DNA of 64,000 bases from NCBI GenBank assembly GCA_004552445.1, contig SFOJ01000005.1, positions 1 to 64,000 on the forward strand, in the 5' to 3' direction. The first letter of the stretch is position 1; each line of letters starts with the position of its first letter. The notes under the pieces are model-generated. The model was not told where the DNA came from and did not search any database. It saw only the letters and a program-made list of their open reading frames with translations. The translations under genes and the position numbers were made by a program. This DNA is from Mollicutes bacterium (lineage in GTDB: Bacteria > Bacillota_I > Bacilli_A > RF39 > UBA660). Shown in pieces: positions 34,833 to 43,966 of the stretch.

Positions 34833-36795
34833 CTTCTATTTCTTTTTTAGAATTTTTTACTTTTTTAGATTTAGTATCTTCATCTTTTTCTAATTTTTCT
34901 TCTTCAATATCTTCTTTTATTTGATCTGATAATTTTTCTTCTTTTTTTATCTTTATATCACTATTTGCTTCTACCAAATCTTCTATTTCTTCTTTAGTTA
35001 GTGTTTCTTTAGTCATTAAAGTATTAGCTAAAACTTCTACTAGTTTTTTATTAGTTTTTAGTATTTCTTTTGCTTTTTCATAGCATTCATCTATAATTTT
35101 TCTAACTTCTTGATCAATTTCGTGTGCAACTTGATCTGAAAAATTTTTAGTTTGATTATAGTCTCTTCCTAGGAATACACTTTCACTTCTATGTTCTAAT
35201 TGAACTGGTCCTAATGAAGACATACCATATTCTGTTACCATACTTCTTGCTATTTTAGTAGCTCTTTTGAAGTCATCACTTGCTCCTGTTGATTGTTCAT
35301 GACAATACATTTCTTCACTTACACGGCCTGAAAGTAAAGTAATGATTTGCTCTTCTAGTTCTTCTTTTGTATATACAAGTGTTCTTTCTTCCTTTGGTAA
35401 CATTTGTGTATATCCACCAGCCATACCACGAGGTATAATTGTAATCTTATGTACTTCTTCTCCATTTGGAAGTACAATTCCACTTACTGCATGTCCAGCT
35501 TCATGATATGAAACTATTTTCTTTTCATAGTCGGTTACTTTTCTACTTGTTTTAGCTGGTCCCATTAATACTCTATCACTAGCTTCATCTATTTCGTCCA
35601 TAGTGATTGCTTCTTTATTTCTTCTTACTGCTAGAAGTGCTGCTTCATTTAATAAATTTTCTAAATCAGCTCCTGAATATCCTGGAGTTCTTTCTGCTAT
35701 ATGATTTAATTTTACTTCTTTTGCAAGTATTTTATTTTTAGCATGTACTTTTAAAATTTCTTCTCTTTCTTTTACATCTGGTCGTCCAACTGTTACTTGT
35801 CTATCAAATCTTCCTGGACGAAGTAATGCTGGATCTAATACATCTGGTCTATTTGTTGCAGCTATGATTATGATTCCTTCATTTTCACTGAAACCATCCA
35901 TTTCTGAAAGTAATTGATTAAGTGTTTGTTCTCTCTCATCATGTCCACCACCTAAACCAGTTCCTCTTTCACGTCCTACTGCATCTATTTCATCTATAAA
36001 TATTAAGCAAGGAGCTGTTTGTTTAGCTTGTTTGAACATGTCTCTAACACGAGATGCCCCAACACCTACGAATAATTCTACAAAGTCTGAACCACTTATA
36101 TAGAAAAATGGTACTTTTGCCTCTCCAGCTACAGCTTTAGCTAGTAGTGTCTTACCTGTTCCTGGAGGTCCTACTAGTAATACACCTTTTGGAATTCTTG
36201 CTCCCATCTTAGTGAATTTTTTAGGATTTTTTAAGAAGTCTATTAATTCTTGTACTTCTTCTTTTTCTTCTTTAAGTCCTGCTACGTCTTTGAATGTTTT
36301 AGTTCCACCATCTTCAGATAATTTAGCCCTGCTCTTAGAGAAATCAAATGTTCCTTTACCATTATTACCCATTTTGATAAGCATTATATAAATAAATACT
36401 CCAAATATAATAATTGGTACAATATTAAATAATACTGATAACCAAACGCTATTTTCTGGGTTTGTGTTTGTTTCTACTTTTAAGTTATACTTTTCAGCGT
36501 TTTCATATATTGTAGAAATTACTGTATCAGTATATGGCACTTGAACTGTAAATGTTTCTCCTTTTTTATATCCATCTAATTTTCCAGTTAGTATATATAC
36601 TCCAGAACTGCTTTTTGGAGTTACATTTAATTCTGTTACTTTTCCATTACTTAGTTCTGTTGTAAATTCATTGTAATCTAATTTATTTACTTTTGAACCA
36701 GCTGTATTTATGAATAGGTATGTTCCAAATACTACAACCATTAGTAGTAAATATGGCATAAAATTCATAGTTTTTTTACTCTTTTTTATATTCAT
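34825..36795 (-). CDS. ftsH: ATP-dependent zinc metalloprotease FtsH
   Basis: A 656-residue membrane AAA+ protease that degrades misfolded membrane proteins and short-lived regulators. Two membrane helices (about 12-28 and 118-140) flank an outer domain; Walker A GPPGTGKT, Walker B IFIDEID and the SRH region follow, then the zinc site HEAGH. The C-terminal tail is acidic and basic by turns (Glu/Lys-rich). tilS lies just upstream; the usual hpt between them is missing here. Confidence 0.98.
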   Translation of the reverse strand: MNIKKSKKTMNFMPYLLLMVVVFGTYLFINTAGSKVNKLDYNEFTTELSNGKVTELNVTPKSSSGVYILTGKLDGYKKGETFTVQVPYTDTVISTIYENAEKYNLKVETNTNPENSVWLSVLFNIVPIIIFGVFIYIMLIKMGNNGKGTFDFSKSRAKLSEDGGTKTFKDVAGLKEEKEEVQELIDFLKNPKKFTKMGARIPKGVLLVGPPGTGKTLLAKAVAGEAKVPFFYISGSDFVELFVGVGASRVRDMFKQAKQTAPCLIFIDEIDAVGRERGTGLGGGHDEREQTLNQLLSEMDGFSENEGIIIIAATNRPDVLDPALLRPGRFDRQVTVGRPDVKEREEILKVHAKNKILAKEVKLNHIAERTPGYSGADLENLLNEAALLAVRRNKEAITMDEIDEASDRVLMGPAKTSRKVTDYEKKIVSYHEAGHAVSGIVLPNGEEVHKITIIPRGMAGGYTQMLPKEERTLVYTKEELEEQIITLLSGRVSEEMYCHEQSTGASDDFKRATKIARSMVTEYGMSSLGPVQLEHRSESVFLGRDYNQTKNFSDQVAHEIDQEVRKIIDECYEKAKEILKTNKKLVEVLANTLMTKETLTKEEIEDLVEANSDIKIKKEEKLSDQIKEDIEEEKLEKDEDTKSKKVKNSKKEIEEE

Positions 36796-36812
36796 TTCTT
36801 CATTCCTTTCTT

Positions 36813-38138
36813 CTAATAATATCTTAGTATTATATCATACTCTTCTGTATTTTTTTTGTCAAATTTTGACTTTTTTATTCCTGGTAACCATACTATATTG
36901 TCTTCTGAGTCAAGTACTACTGGCCATGTATTTCTATCACTTGGTTTTATTTTTTCATTTATGAAAATATCACTTATTTTCTTTCTACCAGTCATTCCTT
37001 TTACTTCCATTTTGTCTCCATCTCTTCTATTTCTTACATATAGTGGAAGTTTTATTTCGTCGCTATTAAGTCTAATTGTATAGTTTGATGTATCGTTGCT
37101 ATCTTCAACTTTCTCTATTATTTTGCCATTTGGTAAATTAACTATTCTTTCAATTTCTATTTCATATGCGTCATATTCTTCTTCATCGTAACTAAAAGTC
37201 AATTCATTATATGACTTTATAACTATGACATTATTAGGTAAATGTACTATACTATTTGACTTACTTGATTTTATTAAATCAAATATAAGCTCTACGTGAG
37301 CATCTCCAATAATTAGAAGGTCATCTCCGTAAATTCTTTCTAATATATTATAAATTATTTTAGTTTGAATTACATGTTCTAATTGTTTAAATTTATCTAC
37401 TTCTAATGCACCATTTTGAAAAACTTTATTAAATACTTTTCTTGCTTCATTGTCTATATAGTTACTATTTTCTAAAAGTGTTTCACTAAATTTCAAGAAT
37501 TTTTTATGTACATTAGGTTCTTCATTTTTTAAAAATGGTAGAACTGTATGTCTATATCTATTTCTAGTATAGTGATTTTCATTGTTTGATTCATCTATTG
37601 CATACTTAATTCCATTCTCTTCATCAAATCTGTTGATTTCATCTTTAGTAACTGTTATTAAAGGTCTAACTATTTTATAATTTCCTTTATCTACTATTCT
37701 ACTAAAACCACTATATCCTTTTAGTGTCGAACCTCTTACAATTCGCATAAGTATTGTTTCTATTAAGTCATCACCTTGATGTGCTGTCATTAAATATTTT
37801 GCTCCGTAATTTTCAACTAATTCTTCAAAGAAATTATATCTCACACTTCTTGCTTCATTGTGAAAATTATCGTCTCCCCATTTAGTTATCTTAATATATT
37901 CAAATATTATATTGTTTTCTTTACAATATTTTTCTAAGTCAATTTTTTCTTGTTCACTTTCTACTCTTTTATTATGATTTACATGAGCACATACTATTTT
38001 GAATCCTATTTTATTTTTAAATTCATTCATGATGTACAACAGAGCCATTGAATCAGGTCCACCAGATACACCAATCACAATTACATCGTCTGACTTAAGT
38101 TCTATATCTTTCTTTATAAAATTATAAACTTCTTCCAT
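36813..38138 (-). CDS. tilS: tRNA(Ile)-lysidine synthase
   Basis: A 441-residue N-type ATP pyrophosphatase that puts lysine on C34 of tRNA-Ile2 so it reads AUA. The PP-loop is VIGVSGGPDSMALL at residues 21-34, followed by the HQGDDLIET motif. C-terminal residues (RNRRDGDKMEVKGM, then KKISDIFINEKI) are the TilS-C domain. It follows the short divIC-like gene by 13 bases and precedes ftsH, an order common across Bacillota. Confidence 0.95.
   Translation of the reverse strand: MEEVYNFIKKDIELKSDDVIVIGVSGGPDSMALLYIMNEFKNKIGFKIVCAHVNHNKRVESEQEKIDLEKYCKENNIIFEYIKITKWGDDNFHNEARSVRYNFFEELVENYGAKYLMTAHQGDDLIETILMRIVRGSTLKGYSGFSRIVDKGNYKIVRPLITVTKDEINRFDEENGIKYAIDESNNENHYTRNRYRHTVLPFLKNEEPNVHKKFLKFSETLLENSNYIDNEARKVFNKVFQNGALEVDKFKQLEHVIQTKIIYNILERIYGDDLLIIGDAHVELIFDLIKSSKSNSIVHLPNNVIVIKSYNELTFSYDEEEYDAYEIEIERIVNLPNGKIIEKVEDSNDTSNYTIRLNSDEIKLPLYVRNRRDGDKMEVKGMTGRKKISDIFINEKIKPSDRNTWPVVLDSEDNIVWLPGIKKSKFDKKNTEEYDIILRYY
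36834..36862 (-). promoter_or_regulatory. Putative ftsH promoter inside the tilS 3' end
   Basis: TTGACA (36862-36857) and TATGAT (36839-36834) are 17 bases apart on the minus strand, about 40 bases before the ftsH ATG. They lie within the last codons of tilS, so ftsH may be transcribed apart from tilS. Confidence 0.5.
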
Positions 38139-38151
38139 ATCAGGCCTTTCC

Positions 38152-38442
38152 TTAATCTTCTATCTTTATTATTATTTCGTTCTTTTTAGAATATAAATAC
38201 TTTTCCCTAGCATATCTTGCCATATACTCTGGATCTTGTAATTTATTTATTTCATCTTTTAGTGTTTCTTCTTCAGATAATTTTTCATTATAAGTAGCTT
38301 CTAATTTATTCATTTCATTATTGTTTTTTACAATTTGTGAAATATAAGAAACACATGAAGATGTAAAAAGTACAATAGATATTATAAGACCTATTGTATA
38401 AAAAGTCACTCTAAATTTTGTTTTTTGACTCATCTTTTTCAT
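38152..38442 (-). CDS. divIC: Septum formation initiator DivIC/FtsB-like
   Basis: A short basic cytoplasmic N terminus, a membrane helix (about 13-32) and an extracytoplasmic coiled coil (about 40-75) with the LQDPEYMARYAREKYLY motif of the FtsB/DivIC family. It acts in the division machinery with FtsL and DivIB. The ATG at 38442 follows GGGGTTAAT; the 17 residues that precede it in the longer frame lie within the promoter region. The order yabP-yabQ-divIC-tilS matches B. subtilis (with yabR missing). Confidence 0.9.
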   Translation of the reverse strand: MKKMSQKTKFRVTFYTIGLIISIVLFTSSCVSYISQIVKNNNEMNKLEATYNEKLSEEETLKDEINKLQDPEYMARYAREKYLYSKKNEIIIKIED

Positions 38443-38464
38443 ATTAACCCCATTTTCTACTATA

Positions 38465-38493
38465 ATTATAGTATTTCCATATTGTAAATACAA
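38465..38493 (-). promoter_or_regulatory. Putative divIC promoter
   Basis: On the minus strand TTGTAT (38493-38488), a 17-base spacer and TATAAT (38470-38465) lie right after yabQ. They would let divIC-tilS be expressed in growing cells separately from the sporulation genes yabP and yabQ. Confidence 0.5.
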
Positions 38494-38781
38494 TTAATTA
38501 CCTATATTTTTACATTTTTTTTGTAAATTTTTATTATTAAAGTATGAAAATGTTATTATTGTTATTATAATGAAAGTTGAGTTTATCATTCCATCGTTTA
38601 TAAAATAAAATATTTTGAAGTAAATTAATGTTAAATTTAATGTAAATAATAAACTATTTAAAATTTTAAAAATAATTTTTGTTGTGTATAAATATTTGTA
38701 TGATATTCGATATAATTTTTGACAGAATATTCCATATAAAAAAGAAAATATAAATGAAGTTATTTGTTCGTTTAATGTCAT
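38494..38781 (-). CDS. yabQ: Spore cortex biosynthesis protein YabQ
   Basis: A 95-residue membrane protein with about three or four hydrophobic segments and the N-terminal pattern of YabQ (FIFSFLYGIFCQKLYR). In B. subtilis YabQ is needed for spore cortex. Its ATG overlaps the yabP stop by one base (TAATG). It is shorter than B. subtilis YabQ (about 210 residues), which is usual in other lineages. Confidence 0.82.
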   Translation of the reverse strand: MTLNEQITSFIFSFLYGIFCQKLYRISYKYLYTTKIIFKILNSLLFTLNLTLIYFKIFYFINDGMINSTFIIITIITFSYFNNKNLQKKCKNIGN

Positions 38782-39068
38782 TATTTAAATAACCTTGCCA
38801 TTATATTTTCAGTTCTTATTTTTTTACTATCATCAAGATAGTTAACAGAATTTATTTTTCCTTTTATAGATAGTGTTCCTTGAAATGTATCGAGTTTAAT
38901 TAATTCTAAATTATCTCCTTTTATTAAGATTGAACCCATAATGCTATCTACAAAAAATTCACTATCATCAAAACTATTTAATTTTTTTATTCCAGATAGT
39001 ATTATATTTTTTCTTTCATTGATTGTTATTAAATGATTAAATGTTTCACTTATATCTTTTTTATCCAT
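38781..39068 (-). CDS. yabP: Sporulation protein YabP
   Basis: A 95-residue YabP/YqfC-family protein. Typical features are ISETFNHLITINERKNIILSG near the start and the hydrophobic IMGSILIKGDNLELIKLD core. YabP is needed with YabQ for spore formation; the two overlap by one base. The ATG at 39068 follows GGGGGATAAT, five bases away; the longer start at 39080 would use an ATG inside that site. Confidence 0.88.
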   Translation of the reverse strand: MDKKDISETFNHLITINERKNIILSGIKKLNSFDDSEFFVDSIMGSILIKGDNLELIKLDTFQGTLSIKGKINSVNYLDDSKKIRTENIMARLFK

Positions 39069-39111
39069 ATTATCCCCCATAATAAATAATATGTATAATG
39101 TTTATATATAT

Positions 39112-39136
39112 GAAAAAAAGCTACATATTGTAGCTT
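39112..39136 (-). terminator. Terminator of spoVG
   Basis: AAGCTACA and TGTAGCTT (39118-39125 and 39129-39136) form an 8-bp stem on the minus strand with a 3-base loop, followed by T residues. It separates spoVG from yabP. Confidence 0.8.
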
Positions 39137-39146
39137 AAATTACTAA

Positions 39147-39431
39147 TTATTCGTTATCTTCTGCTGGTTCTTCATCTTCAGCATTTTCATATGCATCTAA
39201 GATAGCCTTTTCAAACATTGTTCTTACTTCTTGGTTGATTGGATGAGCTATATCTTTATATTCACCAACTGGAGTCTTACGACTAGGCATTGCGATAAAT
39301 AGACCATTATCACCTTCAATGATTCTAATATCATGAATAGCGATAGCATTATCAACTACTACTGATGCGATTCCTTTCATACGAGAATTTTCTCTTTCAA
39401 CCTTACGAATTCTAACTGATGTAATTTCCAT
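39147..39431 (-). CDS. spoVG: SpoVG family RNA-/DNA-binding regulator
   Basis: A 94-residue protein with the SpoVG core VRIRKVERENSRMKGIASVVVDNAIAIHD (residues 6-34) and the SRKTP basic loop that binds nucleic acid; the acidic Glu-rich tail is usual. SpoVG influences septation and sporulation and binds RNA or DNA in related bacteria. A strong GGAGGTA site precedes the ATG, and a clear sigma-A-like promoter lies 60 bases upstream. Confidence 0.97.
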   Translation of the reverse strand: MEITSVRIRKVERENSRMKGIASVVVDNAIAIHDIRIIEGDNGLFIAMPSRKTPVGEYKDIAHPINQEVRTMFEKAILDAYENAEDEEPAEDNE

Positions 39432-39460
39432 AAGTACCTCCTTAACATTTTGTTAATTTA

Positions 39461-39489
39461 ATTATATTACAAATATTTTGGAATATCAA
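39461..39489 (-). promoter_or_regulatory. Putative spoVG promoter
   Basis: TTGATA (39489-39484) and TATAAT (39466-39461) are 17 bases apart on the minus strand, a good sigma-A match. In B. subtilis spoVG uses sigma-H, whose consensus I do not see here. Confidence 0.6.
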
Positions 39490-39495
39490 TCTTTT

Positions 39496-39711
39496 TTACG
39501 TAAATTTGCTTAGTATAACCTGCTTAATTGCGACATCTGCATAAGTGAATGATTTGACTCCTTTGTTAGTTTTTACTGTGAATAAATTATTATATAGTTT
39601 TTCTATTATACCTTCATAATATTCATGCTTATTTCTTCCAATATTTACTTTTATTTTTAATTTTATATCTTTTAGTTCTAAAATATCATTTTTTATCTTT
39701 TTAATATTCAA
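39496..39711 (-). CDS. veg: Veg-like protein
   Basis: A 71-residue protein with the Veg family pattern: ILELKDIKLKIKVNIGRNK, then a beta-rich EGIIEKLYNNLFTVKTN and SFTYADVAIKQV. Veg is known from B. subtilis as a highly transcribed small protein linked to biofilm formation and spore outgrowth. The ATG overlaps the yabG stop by four bases. In B. subtilis veg follows yabG, as here. Confidence 0.88.
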   Translation of the reverse strand: MNIKKIKNDILELKDIKLKIKVNIGRNKHEYYEGIIEKLYNNLFTVKTNKGVKSFTYADVAIKQVILSKFT

Positions 39712-40472
39712 TTTATATCCTTTCTTGGGTATCCAGTGTTCATCATTCCATTAATTATTATTCCACCCATACCTTCGCTTCCATATTTGGTTTTTGCTAA
39801 AATTTTTTGTATATCTATAACTTCTGTTTTATCAGTTAGTGCGATGGATGCTGCAATTATCGCTGGGTCTAATGCATGAATATTTATTATTTTAGGACTT
39901 GAAGCAAATGTTGCTTGAACTTTTATTAATCCCTCATAATCACTTTGACATGCTCCTGCAATTATAACTAAATCCTTATGGTTATTTTTATATTTTCTAG
40001 CTTCAATTACTGTTTCTATAAAATACTTACTATTTTTATAAGATTCATTATTTTTTCTTTTTTGATAGTGAGCATCATGTCCAGTTATTACGAGAATGTT
40101 TGGATTATGTTTTATTAATAGTCTTTTAACATTATCTTTAAATTCACTTTCTTTAAATTTATATCCATAATATTTTATTTTTTGTTCTTTATAAAAATTC
40201 ATGCACTTTTCTAAATATTCATTATCACCGTCTAAGTGTAGTATTGTACCTGGAATATAGAAATATTCATTTGTTTTTAGTTCTCTAATAGCATTAATTA
40301 TTTCTTTTTTTTTAGGAATAGTTGCAAGTATTAAATCATCTTCTTTTGTATCAGCATAAAGTCTTACGTCTACTCCTTTTAGATAAATAGTATTATTCTG
40401 TATTTTGTCTATCTTAAAAATTATATCATTACCATATTTTTTTCTTGTAACTAGATCACCTATTTTAAACAT
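39708..40472 (-). CDS. yabG: Sporulation-specific protease YabG
   Basis: A 254-residue protein matching YabG, the spore coat protease of B. subtilis (about 290 residues there). The FKIGDLVTRKKYGNDI N terminus, the VLVITGHD-type and ...GACQSDYEGLIKVQATFASSPKIINIHALDP motif, and the final GGIIINGMMNTGYP are characteristic. It processes coat proteins in the mother cell. It follows the sortase gene after 36 bases and overlaps veg by four. Confidence 0.92.
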   Translation of the reverse strand: MFKIGDLVTRKKYGNDIIFKIDKIQNNTIYLKGVDVRLYADTKEDDLILATIPKKKEIINAIRELKTNEYFYIPGTILHLDGDNEYLEKCMNFYKEQKIKYYGYKFKESEFKDNVKRLLIKHNPNILVITGHDAHYQKRKNNESYKNSKYFIETVIEARKYKNNHKDLVIIAGACQSDYEGLIKVQATFASSPKIINIHALDPAIIAASIALTDKTEVIDIQKILAKTKYGSEGMGGIIINGMMNTGYPRKDIN

Positions 40473-40508
40473 ATGTCCCCCAGTTAATAATATTCTTTTA
40501 TAAAAAAA

Positions 40509-41204
40509 TTATTCAATTAATTTTGCATGCACTACGACTCTTTTATCATCTTTATAACATGTACTAAGTGTTAAAATATAATTAATTTTTTTAATGTCAA
40601 CTTTAAAATTATAAATACTTCTTCCTTTTAAAATATTTAGAAAATTTCTATATTCTTTATCTTCTTTAAACTCGGTTTGCAAATAATAGTTTTCCTTTTT
40701 TATTGTATATATTGAAAAAATTTTGTATTTATATTTTTTATTTTTTATATTAATATTTATAATTTGATTTTCCTTATTTTTGTACCATTCTTTTTTTAAT
40801 GCATATTTTAATGTTCCAAACATTGTTTTATCTTTTCTAGCATGTCCATATATTATACTATTCTTATTTTTAAGATTTATGTTATTTCTATAATCTAAAA
40901 AGATCCATCCTGCTGTACTTTTTTCTTTATTTAAGTTGTGAGTTAAGTAGTATTTGTTATCTTTATGCCTTACAAATGGATAGTCAATATTTGTGTTATT
41001 TACTTTTAACCATCCTACAATATCTTTATTATGTTCTTTATTATTTTCTTTATTTATTATTTTTGGATTTTCTTTTTCTAAGATATTATTTATTTCATTA
41101 CTATCTTTTTTCCATTTGATAATTTTTTTTACATTAAAAGAAAGTAATAGTACTATTGCTATTACTCCTATTAATTTTATTTTTCTTTTTAATTTGTTTA
41201 TCAT
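40509..41204 (-). CDS. Class B-like sortase
   Basis: A 231-residue protein with one N-terminal membrane helix (about 9-27) and the sortase fold. Catalytic residues are His121 (YGHARKD), Cys216 (LSTCYKDD) and Arg222. The helix insert and NYYLQTEF segments favour class B. Sortases link surface proteins to peptidoglycan. No LPxTG-like substrate is evident in the window. The gene lies between rsmA and yabG, an unusual place, 7 bases after the rsmA stop. Confidence 0.88.
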   Translation of the reverse strand: MINKLKRKIKLIGVIAIVLLLSFNVKKIIKWKKDSNEINNILEKENPKIINKENNKEHNKDIVGWLKVNNTNIDYPFVRHKDNKYYLTHNLNKEKSTAGWIFLDYRNNINLKNKNSIIYGHARKDKTMFGTLKYALKKEWYKNKENQIININIKNKKYKYKIFSIYTIKKENYYLQTEFKEDKEYRNFLNILKGRSIYNFKVDIKKINYILTLSTCYKDDKRVVVHAKLIE

Positions 41205-41211
41205 TTCATAT

Positions 41212-41985
41212 TTATATGTTATTTGATATATCTACAAATTCTTCTATAGATAATTGTTCTGCTCTAGCAGTTAAGTCTTTATCGTATTTTTTTAATATTG
41301 CTTGTATTTTATTTAGGTCGTATCCTTTAAGATTGTTTCTTAAATTCTTTCTTTTCTGAGTAAATGAATCTTTTATAAGTTTATAAAATTTTTCTTCATC
41401 ATTCGCCGATATCTTTTTATTTCTTTTAAATTTAATAACTGAACTATCTACTTTTGGAACTGGTTCAAAGCATGTTTTACTTACATTACATACTCTTTCT
41501 ATATCAAAGTTGTATTGCAAAAATATACTTATTGAACTGTAGTCTTTTGTCCCCGGTTTAGCACTAAATCTATCAGCTACTTCTTTTTGAACCATTATTG
41601 TAATCTCATATGGATTTGATTCTTTTACTATTTTGTTTATAATCGCAGTTGTTATATAATAAGGCAAATTTCCTACAAAGTAAAGATTTTTATATTTATT
41701 TTGATCAATATATTCATTTATTTTGATTGATAGAAAATCTTTAAATATTATTGTTAATTTTTCACTATTTATTTCTTCAAGTATTTCTTTTAGTCTTGTA
41801 TCTATTTCAAAACAAATAACTTCTGATTTTTTTTTTACTAATTCTTTAGTAAGTGCGCCTGCACCTGGACCTATTTCTATTATTAGGTCTTCTTCTGTAG
41901 GATTAATAGAATCTGCTATTTTTTTTATGATGTTTTTGTCTTTTAAGAAATTTTGTCCTAAAGATTTTTTATAATCAAATTTCAT
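41212..41985 (-). CDS. rsmA: 16S rRNA dimethyladenosine transferase
   Basis: RsmA (KsgA) methylates two adenines near the 3' end of 16S rRNA during small-subunit assembly. At 257 residues it has the SAM site IEIGPGAGALT (38-48) and the catalytic motif NLPYYI (about 105-110). The C-terminal domain PKVDSSVIKF follows. It follows the 3D-domain gene and precedes the sortase; the B. subtilis rnmV and metG neighbours are missing. Confidence 0.96.
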   Translation of the reverse strand: MKFDYKKSLGQNFLKDKNIIKKIADSINPTEEDLIIEIGPGAGALTKELVKKKSEVICFEIDTRLKEILEEINSEKLTIIFKDFLSIKINEYIDQNKYKNLYFVGNLPYYITTAIINKIVKESNPYEITIMVQKEVADRFSAKPGTKDYSSISIFLQYNFDIERVCNVSKTCFEPVPKVDSSVIKFKRNKKISANDEEKFYKLIKDSFTQKRKNLRNNLKGYDLNKIQAILKKYDKDLTARAEQLSIEEFVDISNNI

Positions 41986-41986
41986 A

Positions 41987-42538
41987 TTATTTCCATCCTT
42001 CTCTTAGTACTTCGAATTCTAAATTTCTAACTCTTCCTACTTTTTTAACTGCATAATCTTTACTATCTGTTAGTAAATCTATTACATTTCCACTTACTCC
42101 TCTATCTAACACTATTGCTATCATTGGTTCTTCTGATAATTTTCCTACATTAAATTTTAGTATTGTTCCACATTGATATTTTTTACTACTAGCAACTATT
42201 CTTACTTTTCCATATTTTTTGTCGTTAAAATATATTCCTTCTTTTATAACATTTGTTCTAGGAGGGCAAGCTAAATATCCCGTACATAATGGGCAATCTC
42301 CTGTATATCCTGTTAATTCTCCTATGAATGTATAAAGTGGATTTTGTATTCCTTCTTGATAAAGTGTATTTTGTGTTTTTTGTATTACATCTTTATCTAC
42401 AGATTTATCTATAGTATCATTTAAAGCAATAGAAAGAGAACTCTTTTCATAAGAGCCTTTATTTAATAATAGTAGTAAAGAACATATTATTACTGCTTCA
42501 AAAGACATTAATATTCTACTTTTAATATACTCCTTCAT
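41987..42538 (-). CDS. 3D-domain cell-wall protein (YabE-like, short)
   Basis: A 183-residue exported protein: a basic N terminus, one membrane helix (about 10-24), a linker and a C-terminal 3D domain with the conserved Asp pattern in IAIVLDRGVSGNVIDLL. It resembles the lytic-transglycosylase-like domain of YabE and Rpf relatives, which cleave peptidoglycan. Four Cys near residues 81-92 and 122 are unusual and may form disulfides. The gene is followed after one base by rsmA, the same neighbour order as yabE in B. subtilis. Confidence 0.85.
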   Translation of the reverse strand: MKEYIKSRILMSFEAVIICSLLLLLNKGSYEKSSLSIALNDTIDKSVDKDVIQKTQNTLYQEGIQNPLYTFIGELTGYTGDCPLCTGYLACPPRTNVIKEGIYFNDKKYGKVRIVASSKKYQCGTILKFNVGKLSEEPMIAIVLDRGVSGNVIDLLTDSKDYAVKKVGRVRNLEFEVLREGWK

Positions 42539-42577
42539 TAATTACCTCTTTGTAATTAAATTATATAATATGTATAT

Positions 42578-43324
42578 TTAAATGTCAAAAACCTCTTTTA
42601 CATTATTTGTAGTTATATCCATTACCTCTTTTATTGTTATATTCTTAATTTCAGCAATTTTTTTTGCTACATAATATACATTTGAAGGGATATTCTTTCT
42701 TCCTCTATATGGTTCTGGAGATAAGAATGGACTATCTGTTTCTAACAGTATATCTTTTATATCTAATTGTTCTACCACTTGATATAATTTTGCATTTTTA
42801 AATGTTAGTACTCCACCTATTCCAAGTTTATATCCTAATTTTATAAATTCTTTTGCCATTTCAATACTACCACTATAGCAATGTATAACACCTTTTAATT
42901 TTCTTTTCTTTAAAATGTCATAACAATCTTGTATTGAATCTCTAGTATGAACTATTATTGGCAAATTATACTTTTCTGCTAAATCTAATTGACGATTAAA
43001 GAATTCTTTTTGCTCTTCTTTGTTTTCATCATTAAAGTTATAATCTAATCCTATTTCTCCGATTGCTACTACTTTATTCTTTTTTAATAATTCTTCTAAT
43101 GATTCAATAGTATTTTCTTTTAAATCTACGTTCTCTGGATGTATTCCAATAGCTGGTACTAAATATCCATCATATTTTCTATATAGATCTAATACCTCTT
43201 TAGATGTAGATATTGAATCGGCACAATTTATTACTTTTAATATATCTTTATCTTTAAGTTTTTCTATAAATGATTCTATATCATCATAATATTCACTCAA
43301 TATATGAGCATGTGAATCTATCAT
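42578..43324 (-). CDS. tatD: TatD-family 3'-5' exonuclease
   Basis: A metal-dependent TIM-barrel hydrolase of the TatD type. IDSHAH binds the first metal, EIGLDYNF, HTRDS and HCYSGS supply further ligands, and ETDSPFL closes the active site. It acts as a DNA exonuclease in repair in related species. The ATG at 43324 follows GGTGATAAA; the GTG at 43336 would start with no site. Confidence 0.93.
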   Translation of the reverse strand: MIDSHAHILSEYYDDIESFIEKLKDKDILKVINCADSISTSKEVLDLYRKYDGYLVPAIGIHPENVDLKENTIESLEELLKKNKVVAIGEIGLDYNFNDENKEEQKEFFNRQLDLAEKYNLPIIVHTRDSIQDCYDILKKRKLKGVIHCYSGSIEMAKEFIKLGYKLGIGGVLTFKNAKLYQVVEQLDIKDILLETDSPFLSPEPYRGRKNIPSNVYYVAKKIAEIKNITIKEVMDITTNNVKEVFDI

Positions 43325-43429
43325 TTTTATCACCAAACATTCTATATTTTTTAAAAGTACATAATTATATTAGCACTTTTATTTTTGTTTTTTCAACTAA
43401 ATAGACATATTTATAGAATATTTGACATT

Positions 43430-43927
43430 CTATTCAAATTTAGATTTTATTAATTTAAGAAGTAATTTTGAAGTTTTCTCCATGCTTATGATATCATCTT
43501 TACTTACAATAATTAATGATCCTAATAAATCACTATTTACTACTATTGGTAATATAATATATCTTCCTTCAATAATAAGATTCTTATTTAATTCTAGTTC
43601 TTCAATATTTTTACATTCTAATATTTTTCTTTCTTGGATTTGTCTATCTAGTTTTTGATCAATAATTTCATTATTTTTATTTATTATTTTGCCATTAACT
43701 ATCAGGCTTATATCATATGTTGTTTCTGATATAAAACAGTTTATTATTTTTAGAATTTCCTGTTCGTAATTTTTTAAATATGAGTACTTTTCTAATATTA
43801 TTTTTTCATCTTCAACTCTTATTTGAAAATCGTCTCCAGTATTTATATTTAAGCATTTTCTCAGTTCTTTAGGAAGAACTATTCTTCCAAGTTCATCTAT
43901 TTTTCTTACTATACCAGTTGTTTTCAT
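43430..43927 (-). CDS. spoVT: SpoVT-like stage V sporulation regulator
   Basis: A 165-residue protein with an N-terminal AbrB/SpoVT swapped-hairpin DNA-binding domain (TGIVRKIDELGRIVLPKELR, residues 3-22) and a C-terminal GAF-like domain. This architecture and its place after mfd match spoVT of B. subtilis, which tunes forespore gene expression. A GGTGATTAC site precedes the ATG. The gene is about ten residues shorter than the model protein. Confidence 0.9.
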   Translation of the reverse strand: MKTTGIVRKIDELGRIVLPKELRKCLNINTGDDFQIRVEDEKIILEKYSYLKNYEQEILKIINCFISETTYDISLIVNGKIINKNNEIIDQKLDRQIQERKILECKNIEELELNKNLIIEGRYIILPIVVNSDLLGSLIIVSKDDIISMEKTSKLLLKLIKSKFE

Positions 43928-43966
43928 GTAATCACCCTAATAATAGTTTGATAACATTTAATCATT